DNA of 64,000 nt, taken from DATBLE01 sp963734065 (GTDB lineage Bacteria; Actinomycetota; Thermoleophilia; Gaiellales; Gaiellaceae). The translations under genes and the position numbers were made by a program. The notes beneath the pieces were generated by a model. That model was not told the origin of the DNA. It made no database searches and saw only the letters and a program-made list of their open reading frames with translations. The stretch lies in assembly GCA_963734065.1 (NCBI GenBank), contig CAVTFN010000003.1, positions 868,001 through 932,000 of the forward strand. Reading direction: 5' to 3'. The number at the start of each line of letters is the position of its first letter. Within the stretch, counting starts at the first letter, position 1. Positions 32,749 through 41,467 of the stretch are shown in pieces.

Positions 32749-32911
32749 CCCACCATCGGCGCACCGGCCGACCTTACTCCCCAAAAGACGCTTAGGGCCG
32801 AAGGCGGTTGGTCGGAACACCCGGCGCTGCCGGTTCCTCGTCCCGGGCCCGTGTTCAGGCTAATCCCAACGTTCCGCGCTGACTAGATGGCCGGTTACGA
32901 TCGGGGCAGCC

Positions 32912-34504
32912 TTAGGCGTGGGGGATGGAGACGGTGCCGTCCAGCCAGCTGCTGGTGTAGTCGTTCCAAAACCAGAGCGTTCCCCGCCAGATGATCGGCA
33001 GCGGATCCTCGGAGTCATCGTCGATCGAAGTGTCGAGGCCCTCCAGCGTCTGGTCCGCCAGTTTCTGGAGTTCGGCGGCGGTCGGAGCGATCAACTTCTC
33101 GATCCGGCGTTGCGGGTCTCCATGGGGCGCCTTGAGGTCGGCCTGGATGATCCCGCTGTGACCTGTCTGGGGTTTGCCGGGAGCGCCCAGCCCCTCGTGC
33201 TGCCGGATCGCCATGATGAAGCCGTCGACATCGGCACCTTTCGCCTTGTTGAAGGCGTAAAAGTTGTTTCCGTCCCGCTCCTTCGCGCCTCCCGGGAACA
33301 GGTTCGCGTTGATTAGCTCGAGCCGCTTCACGCGGAGCGTGGAGTCGGCGACGTAGGAGAAGCCGTTGAAGGGGCCGTTCGTGTCGGTAAGCGTGGCGAG
33401 TGCGTAGCCGCGATCGAGCCACGTGCTAGAGCCGCTCAAGAGCGGGCAGATGATCTTCGAGCCGGGCTGTTGCGACCCCGGACAATCGGGAAGGTTGATA
33501 CCGCCATCGATCGAGACGACGCAGCTGCCCGAGACGCAGGAGGCGCGAGGCGCCGCGGTCGGCGCGCCAGGGCCGCCTTCGACGGCGCGGCGGCTGAACG
33601 GGGTCGACCATGGGCGCGGCCGGACTGGGACGCGAATCGTGGTCGAATCCTCGTCGTTCCCGTCACTGACGGTGAGCGTTGCCTCGAGCGAGCAGAGGAG
33701 CCAAAAGCTCACCCGGGCTCCCGTCAGCTTCGTCTTCGCGAGCTTCGTCCCCGTAGGGCAGTCGGCACCGGGCGCCAGCTCCCATGTATACGACGTGATG
33801 TCCTTCTTCGACTTCGATCCGTCGAGCGTGACCCTCGCGCCGCGGACTGCGCCCGCCGTCGAGGCGATCGCCTCCAGCGTGTCGGCCTTGCAGCTCTCGA
33901 TGTCCTTCGCGTTCCGTGCAAAGCAGTGCTTCCAGATGCCGGTGCCGTCGCTATATGCATGTGTGCCCTTAAGGATCTTGGTCGTCGTCGAGAGTCTGCG
34001 CGACGCGCCGGTGATTAGCCAGGCGCCGGCGTCTTTCCAGGTGTTGGTCGTGAGGTCGGGGCATGCGATCGTCAGCGGCAGTCTCAGGCCGGTCGTGTCG
34101 GCGTAGCCGTAGTAGGTCACCTTGCGGCGTCCGTTCGACAGTCGCGTAACGTCGAAGAGCAACCACCCATATGTTGTCGCAGACGACGGTGACGGGATCG
34201 CGAATCGCCGGTGTGGCGTCTTGAACGTGCAGCGGCCGTCGGAGGCCGAGCTTTCCTCGACGTCGATCTGTCCGGCGGGGCGGTACATGTACCTCGTGGT
34301 CGTTGCGCCGAGATGCTTGGACGACGCGAGAGTGAACGTCACGACGGTATGTGTTCGGAGCGGCGGCGTGATCTTGACGTAGACGTCCGTCGTGCCGGCC
34401 CAGCGTCGCGGCAGACCATCGTTCACCGGGTTGGCGGGCGGGCTGCCCGCCGCTGGCCCGAGCCAAAGAAGCAAGAGCCCGAGGCTCGCTACCAAGTTCC
34501 GCAT
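32912..34504 (-). CDS. Large secreted protein with a PKD/Ig-like domain
   Basis: 530 aa from ATG 34502-34504. Signal peptide MRNLVASLGLLLLWLGPAAG; N-terminal beta-rich domain (VYVKITPPLRTHTVVTFTLASS); a central PKD-like domain (GARVTLDGSKSKKDITSYTWEL...ATLTVSDGNDEDSTTIRV, about residues 220-305); a Pro/Arg linker; and a C-terminal domain with Cys pairs and a WRGTLWFWNDYTSSW end. No enzyme motif seen. The start gives a proper signal peptide, but longer starts up to 34606 are open. Likely an extracellular or cell-wall protein of the island. Confidence 0.68.
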   Translation of the reverse strand: MRNLVASLGLLLLWLGPAAGSPPANPVNDGLPRRWAGTTDVYVKITPPLRTHTVVTFTLASSKHLGATTTRYMYRPAGQIDVEESSASDGRCTFKTPHRRFAIPSPSSATTYGWLLFDVTRLSNGRRKVTYYGYADTTGLRLPLTIACPDLTTNTWKDAGAWLITGASRRLSTTTKILKGTHAYSDGTGIWKHCFARNAKDIESCKADTLEAIASTAGAVRGARVTLDGSKSKKDITSYTWELAPGADCPTGTKLAKTKLTGARVSFWLLCSLEATLTVSDGNDEDSTTIRVPVRPRPWSTPFSRRAVEGGPGAPTAAPRASCVSGSCVVSIDGGINLPDCPGSQQPGSKIICPLLSGSSTWLDRGYALATLTDTNGPFNGFSYVADSTLRVKRLELINANLFPGGAKERDGNNFYAFNKAKGADVDGFIMAIRQHEGLGAPGKPQTGHSGIIQADLKAPHGDPQRRIEKLIAPTAAELQKLADQTLEGLDTSIDDDSEDPLPIIWRGTLWFWNDYTSSWLDGTVSIPHA

Positions 34505-34766
34505 GATGCGCACTGACGTCGTGGGCATCATCACAGCGGTGGACACCACCGTCCAGACCGGGCGGGTATGAGTTCGCGCCCGCCCTCCAATCGTCGCCAC
34601 TGCCAAGCCCCAAGCGTCAAATAGTCGACGGCGGAGGAGCTCGCGCGGCCGCCCTCTCCCATTTTGGCCGGGCGAGATTGGCTGTCACCCGCCCCTCAAA
34701 TTCGCAGGTAAAGCCAAATCGGATTGATTCGATTCCCTCATACGGGTCGCTTACCTGACGGACGGT

Positions 34767-34946
34767 TCACGCTTTGGGGTCGGCAGACCTAGTTCCGAAG
34801 TAGCCCGTGACGCCGATCACCAGCGCCACGGCGAGCACGGCCACGATCACGAAAGCTTCACGGGCTACCAGGCCCGCCGCTTCGAGACTGACGAGGAGGT
34901 CGAGGTAAGGCCCCCAACTCGGGTCGGGGAAGTAACCCCGGGTCAT
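34767..34946 (-). CDS. Possible small single-helix membrane protein
   Basis: 59 aa: MTRGYFPDPSWGPYLDLLVSL followed by one transmembrane helix (FVIVAVLAVALVIGVTGYF) and a short tail. No ribosome site precedes the ATG, and there is no neighbour to support it. Could be a chance frame. Confidence 0.35.
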   Translation of the reverse strand: MTRGYFPDPSWGPYLDLLVSLEAAGLVAREAFVIVAVLAVALVIGVTGYFGTRSADPKA

Positions 34947-35613
34947 GCACAGGGTGCGCAAACCCGGGTCCTGTTGGCCCCCCAGGGCCACTTGACGAGC
35001 GTCTCGTCCGGCAGGAGCGTGTTATCCGCCCTTGCCATAGCCTCAGCTGCCGCCATACCCGAACCAGGGTTGCGTCGTAGCGTCGACGGGATTGTTCGCC
35101 TTGAGCCCTGAGCACGTAGCGCCACGAGTCGCAGGGACGACACGTGGCTGTGTGCGGGTGCCCTACCCGGCGCCGTCTGCTAGCCGTCAGCCGGCTCTCC
35201 CCAGGCACCCGCCACACACCTTCTGCCCGTTACCACGCATCAAGAAGCGGGCCTCATCAACTCCTTACACGCCGCCCACCCGTCTGCGAGATAGTCCGCA
35301 GCGGCGGGTGTCTGTTGTGCCGTCAGGGCAGCTCTCTCCCCGTCGCCCGGGCGATCCGGGCACCCGCCATCAGGTCTTCAGTGTCTCATCGCAGCGCCGG
35401 GGCAGCCATGCCGATGCCGAACTGATTGTGTAAAGGGCGTCGATCGCGGACCGGAGCGCCGTCTGCGAGGCGTCCTGCGCCCACTCGAGCGCCCGTTCGA
35501 CCTGCGCTTGGCTGAGGGTGTCCTTCTTGGCGGCGACCGTTGAACTTGAAGATGAGTCGAGCTTGGTCGACCAGCAACGTTCAAAGAAAAAGCCCGCAAG
35601 TCGCGCGCTTCTT
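34947..35613. other. Noncoding right end of the island with a diverged internal repeat
   Basis: About 670 bp between the last small frame and tRNA-Pro, where an integrase would normally be expected; none is readable on either strand. Blocks at 35175-35214 and 35310-35369 share the order GTCTG, GCCGTCAG, GCTCT(CT)CCCC and GGCACCCGCCA with different spacers, so they are copies of one element. A helical 50-residue frame (35380-35560, minus) lacks a start codon. Confidence 0.5.
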
Positions 35614-35651
35614 ATCGGGGCGCCCGGATTTGAACCGGGGACCTCTTGTCC
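35614..35651 (-). repeat. Right direct repeat of the island (within the intact tRNA-Pro)
   Basis: 38 bp identical to 24433-24470. It spans anticodon-loop position 37 to one base past the discriminator of tRNA-Pro; the base after it (35652) is the first anticodon-side mismatch between copies. It marks the attachment core. Confidence 0.85.
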
Positions 35652-35689
35652 CCCAGACAAGCGCGCTAACCAGGCTGCGCCACGCCCCG
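35615..35689 (-). tRNA. tRNA-Pro (anticodon GGG)
   Basis: Full cloverleaf: acceptor CGGGGCG/CGCCCCG, D arm GCGC...GCGC, anticodon arm CTTGT-CTGGGGG-ACAAG with GGG at 35652-35654, T arm CCCGG-TTCAAAT-CCGGG, discriminator A. The C1-G72 pair and A73 are proline identity elements. CCA is not encoded. It serves as the integration site of the island on its 3' side, and lies ~350 bp downstream of proS. Confidence 0.95.
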
Positions 35690-35740
35690 TGCGCACAACC
35701 GTACCGGAGATCGGCACCGCGGCGGGCGACGGGTTGGGAG

Positions 35741-36040
35741 CTATTTGGCGAGTTGCTTGTACAGCCGGTCGATCATCGCGGGCAGCTGCTCCAGCCGGTC
35801 TGTGATCACGCGCAGGCGGTACTCGCGGAAGTGCTCGGGCTCGACGCCGAGCGCGTCCGCCAGGCGGTCGATCACGCCGTTCGAGGGCACCGGCCGGTTG
35901 CCGTGCACGAGATGGTTGAGGTACCCGGCCGACAGGTCGGTCTTGGCCGCCAGGCTCCGGTAGGTCACTCCGGTCTCCTCCATCAGCCGCTCGATCGTCG
36001 GGCCGAACGGCTCCTCGCTAAAGCGTCGCTTGCGTGGCAT
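35741..36040 (-). CDS. XRE-family helix-turn-helix protein
   Basis: 99 aa. HTH_3/XRE domain at residues ~14-68 (IERLMEETGVTYRSLAAKTDLSAGYLNHLVHGNRPVPS...IDRLADALGVEPEHF) with a short helical tail that could dimerise. Its ATG overlaps the proS stop by one base (TGATG), so it is cotranslated with prolyl-tRNA synthetase. Target unknown; proS autoregulation is one possibility. Confidence 0.85.
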   Translation of the reverse strand: MPRKRRFSEEPFGPTIERLMEETGVTYRSLAAKTDLSAGYLNHLVHGNRPVPSNGVIDRLADALGVEPEHFREYRLRVITDRLEQLPAMIDRLYKQLAK

Positions 36041-37698
36041 CAGACGGTCACCTCCTGCGCAGGGACGCGGCGTTCCTCGCCCGTCGCGCGGTCGCGGATG
36101 TCAACCATTCCGTCGTCGAGGGTCTTCTTGCCGACCGTGATCCGCACCGGGGACCCGATCAGGTCGGCGTCTGCAAATTTCTCTCCGGCCCGCAGGTCGC
36201 GGTCGTCGAGGAGCACGCTCGCACCGGACGCCTCCAGGGTGGCCGCAACTGCCTCGGCCTGCTCGTCGAGGCCGGGCAGGACGACGACGTGCGCGTCGTA
36301 CGGCGCGATCTCCCGCGGCCAACCCGCAATTCCGTGCTCGTCGTGGCGTTGCTCGATCGCGGCAGCCATTACCCGCCCCAGGCCGATCCCGTAGCTTCCG
36401 CCGAGCAGCGGCTTCTCCGTGCCGTCCTCGTCGAGGAACGTCGCATCCAGCCCCTTGCTGTATTTGTCGCCGAAATTGAATATGTGTCCCACTTCGATCG
36501 CGGTCTGAAACTGCAAGGCGCCGCCGCACTCCGGGCAGCGGTCGCCCTCGAGCGGCTCGCGGATGTCGGCGAACTCCGGCTCATAGTCCCGTCCCGCCTC
36601 CACGCCGCGGAGGTGGAACCCGTCGCGGTTCGCGCCCGCCACGAACTCACCCTCCCGCAACGTCTCGTCGGCGAGAACCCGACCGGAGAACCGGACCGGC
36701 CCGAGCGAGCCGCCGGAGGCGCCGAAAGCGGCGCGGATCTCCTCATCGGTAGCGGGGCGGGAGCCTTGTTTCAGCGCCGACAGGAGCTTGGACTCGCTGA
36801 GCCTATCGTCGCCGCGCACGAGCGCGAGCACGACCTCGCCGGCGTCGGTCGTCACCGGCATCGCCTTCGACGTCGCGGCGACGTCGACGCCGAGGAATGC
36901 TGCGAGCGCCTCGCAGGTCGTGATGCCGGGCGTCTCGACCTCTTCGGGCTGCCCGAGGGGAACCGGGAACTCGGGCCGGCGCGGAACACCCCGGGCGATC
37001 TCGGCGTCGGCCGCGTAGTCACCACGCTCGCAACGGACGAGTGTGTTCTCGCCCGAGCCGGACGGCGCGAGAAAGTCGATCGTCAGCTCGCCACCCATGA
37101 CCCCGCTCTCCGCTCGCACGGCGTACGTCTCGATCCCGCAGCGGTCGAAGATGCGGTTGTACGCCTCGTGGTTCTTCCAGAAGCTCGCCTCGGACCTCTC
37201 CGGGTCGCGGTCGAACGAGTACGCGTCCTTCATGATGAACTCACGTACCCGGAGCAGGCCGCCGCGCGGGCGGGCCTCGTCGCGGTCCTTCGTCGAGAAG
37301 TGGTACCAGAGCTGCGGCAGCTCCCGGTAGGACCGGATCTCGCGGGCGTGGAACGTGAACGTCTCCTCGTGGGTGAACGGCAGGAGGAACCGCCTGCCGC
37401 TCCGGTCGGTCACGTGGAAGAGCTCCGGAATCCGGTCGCGTCCCGACGCCTGCCAGAGCTCGATCGGCGTCAGCAGCGGGCAGAGGAACTCCTGGGCGCC
37501 GAGCGCGTCCATCTCCTCGCGGATGATCTGCTCCACCTTGCGGTGGATCCGCCAGCCGAGCGGCAGATAGGTCCAGAGGCCCGCGCTGACCTGCCGGACG
37601 AACCCGCCGCGCACGAGCAGCTTGTGGCTGATCGCCTCCGCGTCGGCAGGGTCCTCGCGCAGGGTCGGAAGGAACAGCTGCGATGCCCGATTGGCCAA
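36040..37698 (-). CDS. proS: Prolyl-tRNA synthetase (bacterial type with editing insertion)
   Basis: Charges tRNA-Pro with proline. The 552-aa protein has class II motif 1 (RKVEQIIREEMDALGAQEFLCP), motif 2 (RVREFIMKDAYSFD), motif 3 (GSYGIGLGRVMAAAIEQ), the INS editing domain at about residues 225-395, and a C-terminal anticodon-binding domain. It starts at TTG 37698, since this is the first usual start after the ispG stop and gives the normal N-terminus (SQLFLPTLRED). Cotranslated with an XRE protein and close to tRNA-Pro(GGG). Confidence 0.95.
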   Translation of the reverse strand: MANRASQLFLPTLREDPADAEAISHKLLVRGGFVRQVSAGLWTYLPLGWRIHRKVEQIIREEMDALGAQEFLCPLLTPIELWQASGRDRIPELFHVTDRSGRRFLLPFTHEETFTFHAREIRSYRELPQLWYHFSTKDRDEARPRGGLLRVREFIMKDAYSFDRDPERSEASFWKNHEAYNRIFDRCGIETYAVRAESGVMGGELTIDFLAPSGSGENTLVRCERGDYAADAEIARGVPRRPEFPVPLGQPEEVETPGITTCEALAAFLGVDVAATSKAMPVTTDAGEVVLALVRGDDRLSESKLLSALKQGSRPATDEEIRAAFGASGGSLGPVRFSGRVLADETLREGEFVAGANRDGFHLRGVEAGRDYEPEFADIREPLEGDRCPECGGALQFQTAIEVGHIFNFGDKYSKGLDATFLDEDGTEKPLLGGSYGIGLGRVMAAAIEQRHDEHGIAGWPREIAPYDAHVVVLPGLDEQAEAVAATLEASGASVLLDDRDLRAGEKFADADLIGSPVRITVGKKTLDDGMVDIRDRATGEERRVPAQEVTV

Positions 37699-37712
37699 CG
37701 ACTGCAGCCTAG

Positions 37713-38849
37713 CTAGTCGCCAAGAGGGATCAGCGAGGCCTCGGCCATTGCCAGTGCGGCCGGCTTGGCCATCTTCAGGCGCTTCGGCCGGCGCATGCCC
37801 TCGGCGATCCACCGGTCGATCTCGAAGAACAGCTCGTCGATCAGGATGTCCGAGGACACCTTCTTGAGCACGCGGCCGTGGGCGTAGACGAAGCCGACGT
37901 CGCGGCCGCCGGCGATCCCGAAGTCGGCGTCGCCCGCCTCCCCCGGCCCGTTCACTGCACAGCCGAGAACGGCGACCTCGAAGTGCTCCGAGTACCCGGC
38001 GAGACGCTCCTCGACCTTCTCCGCGAGCGTCTGGACGCCGACGTTGTCGCGGCCGCAGGACGGGCAGGCGATCATGATCGGGCCGCGCTCGCGGAGGCCG
38101 AGCGCCTTCAGGATCTCGAACGCGGTTCTGATCTCCTCGACGGGGTCGGCGGTGAGCGAGACGCGGACCGTGTCGCCGATCCCGTCCACCAGCAGCGCCC
38201 CCATGCCGACGGCGCTCTTGATCGAGCCCGAGAAGGGCGTCCCCGCCTCGGTCACGCCGAGGTGGAGCGGATACGGCACCTTGTCCGAGAGCATCCGGTA
38301 GGCGCGGATCATCGTCGGCACATGGCTCGACTTCACGGAGATCTTGAAATCTCTGTAGTCGAGCCGCTCGAGCAGCTCGACCTCCTCGATCGCGGCGGCG
38401 ACGAGCGCCTCCGCCTGGTCGCGCTGCGCGACGTCCTCGAGGTGCTTCGGCAGCGAGCCGGAGTTGGCGCCGATCCGCATCGGGATCCCGGCTTTCTTGG
38501 CGGCCTTGACGACGAGCTCGACCTTGTCGGGTCCGCCGATGTTGCCCGGATTGATCCGCACCGCCGCAACGCCGCCCTCGATCGCCTTCAGCGCGAGCGA
38601 CGCGTTGAAGTGGATGTCGGCGATCACCGGGATCGGCGAGAAGCGGACGATCCTGGGCAGCGCCTCTGCGTCCTCGGTCTTCGGGACGGCGACCCGGACG
38701 ATCTCGCAGCCGGCGGAGGCGAGCGCGGCGATCTGCGCCGTCGTCGCCTCGACGTCGTGCGTCTTGGTCAGCGTCATCGACTGGACGACGACCGGCGCCC
38801 CGCCGCCGATCTTCACATCGCCGACTGTGATTTGCCGTTCGCTCGCCAC
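37713..38849 (-). CDS. ispG: 4-hydroxy-3-methylbut-2-enyl diphosphate synthase (flavodoxin type), IspG
   Basis: The penultimate enzyme of the MEP isoprenoid pathway: converts MEcPP to HMBPP with a 4Fe-4S cluster. 378 aa with the TIM-barrel start VGDVKIGGGAPVVVQSMT, RINPGNIG, and cluster ligands in CPSCGR and LGCAVNGPGE. The GTG at 38847-38849 matches the usual N-terminus. Together with dxr a few genes upstream it places two MEP steps in this cluster. Confidence 0.95.
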   Translation of the reverse strand: MASERQITVGDVKIGGGAPVVVQSMTLTKTHDVEATTAQIAALASAGCEIVRVAVPKTEDAEALPRIVRFSPIPVIADIHFNASLALKAIEGGVAAVRINPGNIGGPDKVELVVKAAKKAGIPMRIGANSGSLPKHLEDVAQRDQAEALVAAAIEEVELLERLDYRDFKISVKSSHVPTMIRAYRMLSDKVPYPLHLGVTEAGTPFSGSIKSAVGMGALLVDGIGDTVRVSLTADPVEEIRTAFEILKALGLRERGPIMIACPSCGRDNVGVQTLAEKVEERLAGYSEHFEVAVLGCAVNGPGEAGDADFGIAGGRDVGFVYAHGRVLKKVSSDILIDELFFEIDRWIAEGMRRPKRLKMAKPAALAMAEASLIPLGD

Positions 38850-38939
38850 GCGCTGATTGTAGGCTGCCAGCCCTTCGCCGCCGCGACCGACCTGGCGGGC
38901 GCGGCCCACGACGGCGGCATATCCGCACGAAGTCGTCAT

Positions 38940-38960
38940 GGCTCCGGCGAAGCCGGAGCC
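38940..38960. repeat. Intercistronic palindrome between rseP and ispG
   Basis: GGCTCCGGC and GCCGGAGCC with a GAA/TTC triloop; a smaller GGCGGT/ACCGCC hairpin follows at 38969-38982 over the rseP stop. Placement suggests an mRNA processing or terminator role. Confidence 0.65.
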
Positions 38961-38973
38961 GGACTTCGGGCGG

Positions 38974-40176
38974 TCAACCGCCTAAGCGGCCAACGTCGTT
39001 CGAGATCCCGATCACGAACAGGAAGAGCACGAGCGCGATGCCGACCACCGACACCCGCTCGTAGACCTCGCGGGCGACGGCGCGGCCGCGGATGCCCTCG
39101 ACGATCGAGAAGGCGATGTGGCCGCCGTCGAGCGGCAGCAGCGGCAGCATGTTCATCAGCGCCAGGGACAGGCTGATCAGGCCGAGCACCCAGAGGTACT
39201 CCTGGATCCCCTGGCTCGCGCTGTGGTCGAGCGTCTGCGTGATCCCGACCGGGCTGGAGATGTCCTTGCGCCCCTCTCCGTGGACGAGCCGGCCGAGCGA
39301 CTTGCCGATCTCCTTCGTGACGACGCCGGTGAGCTTCAGCGACTGCCACGCCGAGGCGGCAACGCCCAGCTGCTCGCCGCGGAGCGAGAATCCGAGCCGG
39401 AGCCGATCGGTGTCGTCGAGCACCTTCGGGTGGACGGGCCCGAGGGTGACGAAGGTCTGTCCCCGCCGCACGAGCAGCGTCACGGGCTTACCCTTGGAGC
39501 CCGAGATCGCCGTGGAGATGTCGGTCGGGCCGACGGGCTTCCCGTTGACCGTGACGATCTGGTCCCCCGACTTCAGGCCGACGGCGGCGGCCGGCGTCTT
39601 GGCGACGACGGTCCCGACGGTGTTCGTGGCCTTGCCGCCGCCGGCGAGGAACAGGCACGCGAACAGGACGACGGCGAGGAGGAAGTTCGTCGCGGGGCCG
39701 GCGATGATCGCGACGATGCGGCGCCAGGTGTCCTGCCGCCAGTAGGCCTGGGGCGAAAGGCCGTCCAGGATCTCCTGGATCCCGCGCGAGAAACCCGCCG
39801 GCGGATCGTCGCCGGCGAGGCGCATGAGCTCCTCGAGCGCCGCGTCGGCGGCTGCGTCGTCACCCGAAGCGAGGGCGCGCTTCAACCGCTGCAGCGGCGC
39901 CGCCAGCTCGGGGCGTTCCTGCAACGCGCGGCCGAAGTGCACGTCGGCGTCCGAGGGCGCCGGCCGGTGCATCCCCGGGATCTTCACGTACCCGCCCAGC
40001 GGAACCACGCCGACGCCGTACTCGATCCCGTTTCGCGTCGTCTTCACGAGCGCCGGCGGGAAGCCGATGTAGAAGCGCCGCGGCCGCATGCCGACCCAGA
40101 TCGCGGCGAAGAAATGCCCTGCCTCGTGGATGAGGATCAGGAACGCGAGCCCGAGGATCGCGATGAAGACGTTCAT
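38974..40176 (-). CDS. rseP: RIP/site-2 metalloprotease (M50, RseP type)
   Basis: A 400-aa intramembrane zinc protease. First helix carries HEAGH (residues ~17-21); PDZ domain around residues 190-270 (AVGLKSGDQIVTVNGKPVG); C-terminal third zinc ligand motif LPLLPLDGGHI. An extra ~70-residue segment (LQERPELAAPLQRLKRALA...) separates the first helices, longer than in E. coli RseP. It cleaves membrane-anchored anti-sigma or signal-peptide substrates. Follows dxr as in many genomes. Confidence 0.92.
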   Translation of the reverse strand: MNVFIAILGLAFLILIHEAGHFFAAIWVGMRPRRFYIGFPPALVKTTRNGIEYGVGVVPLGGYVKIPGMHRPAPSDADVHFGRALQERPELAAPLQRLKRALASGDDAAADAALEELMRLAGDDPPAGFSRGIQEILDGLSPQAYWRQDTWRRIVAIIAGPATNFLLAVVLFACLFLAGGGKATNTVGTVVAKTPAAAVGLKSGDQIVTVNGKPVGPTDISTAISGSKGKPVTLLVRRGQTFVTLGPVHPKVLDDTDRLRLGFSLRGEQLGVAASAWQSLKLTGVVTKEIGKSLGRLVHGEGRKDISSPVGITQTLDHSASQGIQEYLWVLGLISLSLALMNMLPLLPLDGGHIAFSIVEGIRGRAVAREVYERVSVVGIALVLFLFVIGISNDVGRLGG

Positions 40177-40207
40177 GCCATTTGCTCCGCTTCGCTCCGC
40201 AAATGGC
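40177..40207. repeat. Hairpin immediately before the rseP start codon
   Basis: GCCATTTGC and GCAAATGGC pair perfectly around a 13-nt loop; the stem ends at the base next to the ATG and the loop holds the GGAG ribosome site. This could limit ribosome access to rseP. Confidence 0.6.
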
Positions 40208-40231
40208 TAGCTGTGGCCGCAGTGAGAACCA

Positions 40232-41320
40232 TTACGCGAGCACCTTGAGCCTCGCTTCTGCGTGCCGCCTTACCTGCGCATCTTTCTCCACCAGTTCCTC
40301 CAGGGTATTCGCCGGGCTGCCGTCGGCAGCGGCGAGGGTTTCCTCGACCACGTCGGCGATCCCGAGGAACGGCAGCCGATCGTCCAGGAAGGCGGCGACC
40401 GCGACCTCGTTCGCCGCGTTGTAGGCGCATGGGTAGGTGCCGCCGCGGAGGCCCGCCTCGCGGGCGAGGCCGAGCAGCGGAAACGTCTCGAGGTCGGGCG
40501 CCTGGAACTCGAGCGTCAGTCCGGCGGCGAGGTCGAGCGCGGGGACCGGCGTCGCCGAGCGCTCCGGGTAGGTGAGCGCGAACGAGATCGGCACGCGCAT
40601 GTCGGGGTAGCCCAGGTGCGCGAGGGCGGCGCCGTCGCGGAAGCGGACGAGCGCGTGGACGACCGACGTCGGATGGACGACGACCTCGATCCGCTCGTAC
40701 GGCAGGCCGAACAGGAAATGCGCCTCGATCAGCTCCAGGCCCTTGTTCGCGAGCGTGGCCGAGTCGATCGTGATCTTCGGCCCCATGCTCCAGGTCGGAT
40801 GTGCGAGCGCATCCTCGGGCGTCACGTCCCCGAGCTCGTCTCGAGTCCGGCCGCGGAACGGGCCGCCCGAGGCGGTGAGGACGAGCGAGTCGACCTGGTC
40901 CGATCCACGACCCTCCAGGCACTGGAAGGCTGCGCTGTGCTCGCTGTCGACCGGCAGGAGCCTCCCCCCTCCCCGCGCCTGCGCGGCGAGCGCGAGCTCG
41001 CCGGCGGCCACGAGGCTCTCCTTGTTCGCGAGCGCGAGGTCGACGCCGCGCTCGAGCGCCCAGAACGTGACCGGCAGCCCGGCGAATCCGACGACGGCGT
41101 TGAGCACGACGTCGGGCTCGGCCCGCTCGAGCAGCTCGGTGGGGTCTCCCCCGACCTGAGTCAGCGGCGCCAGCCCGTCGATCGGCGTCGATCCGGACGC
41201 AGCCGCGACCAGCTCGAGGCCGGGGTGGGCTTCGACGATCTCGACCGCCTGACGTCCGATCGACCCCGTCGCACCGATCAGCGCGACTCTCCTCACGGGC
41301 ACAGTATGCCGCGGCCCCAT
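40232..41320 (-). CDS. dxr: 1-deoxy-D-xylulose-5-phosphate reductoisomerase
   Basis: Second MEP-pathway enzyme, NADPH-dependent. 362 aa with NADPH loop ALIGATGSIG, catalytic/metal residues in PVDSEHSAAFQ, the flexible-loop block LTASGGPFR, and HPTSVVHALV. Starts are ambiguous: ATG 41320 has a GAAGAG-like site 9 nt upstream, while GTG codons at 41302, 41296 and 41329 are also in frame. It lies upstream of rseP on the same strand. Confidence 0.94.
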   Translation of the reverse strand: MGPRHTVPVRRVALIGATGSIGRQAVEIVEAHPGLELVAAASGSTPIDGLAPLTQVGGDPTELLERAEPDVVLNAVVGFAGLPVTFWALERGVDLALANKESLVAAGELALAAQARGGGRLLPVDSEHSAAFQCLEGRGSDQVDSLVLTASGGPFRGRTRDELGDVTPEDALAHPTWSMGPKITIDSATLANKGLELIEAHFLFGLPYERIEVVVHPTSVVHALVRFRDGAALAHLGYPDMRVPISFALTYPERSATPVPALDLAAGLTLEFQAPDLETFPLLGLAREAGLRGGTYPCAYNAANEVAVAAFLDDRLPFLGIADVVEETLAAADGSPANTLEELVEKDAQVRRHAEARLKVLA

Positions 41321-41467
41321 CGAAGTCACTCTTCAGGCACATTCGCGTTTCCCCTGCGCGCGGATTTCCTCGTTACGATCGCCTTGGGGAGGAGGCCGGG
41401 TGCACCTGGTGACCGTCTCGCCGGGACGGGTCCGAACGAGGCTCGGCCGGAAATGCAGGTACGCGGG

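Larger units (their letters stand above)
24433..35651. mobile_element. tRNA-Pro-integrated genomic island, no visible integrase
   Basis: Bounded by perfect 38-bp direct repeats, with the intact tRNA at the right end and its displaced 3' half at the left, in the same orientation: the signature of tyrosine-recombinase integration. The ~11.2 kb between carries accessory and stress-type genes, a broken histidine kinase, a broken MarR-type gene and long noncoding stretches, unlike the packed core on both sides. No integrase, excisionase or replication gene is recognised, so the element is probably a decayed remnant. Confidence 0.72.

Noticed and set aside
35370..35570. A helical ~50-residue frame (KKDTLSQAQVERALEWAQDAS) on the minus strand beside tRNA-Pro
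   Set aside because: Looks protein-like but has no start codon in frame and runs out of the tRNA gene; could be a gene remnant, not supported as a CDS.
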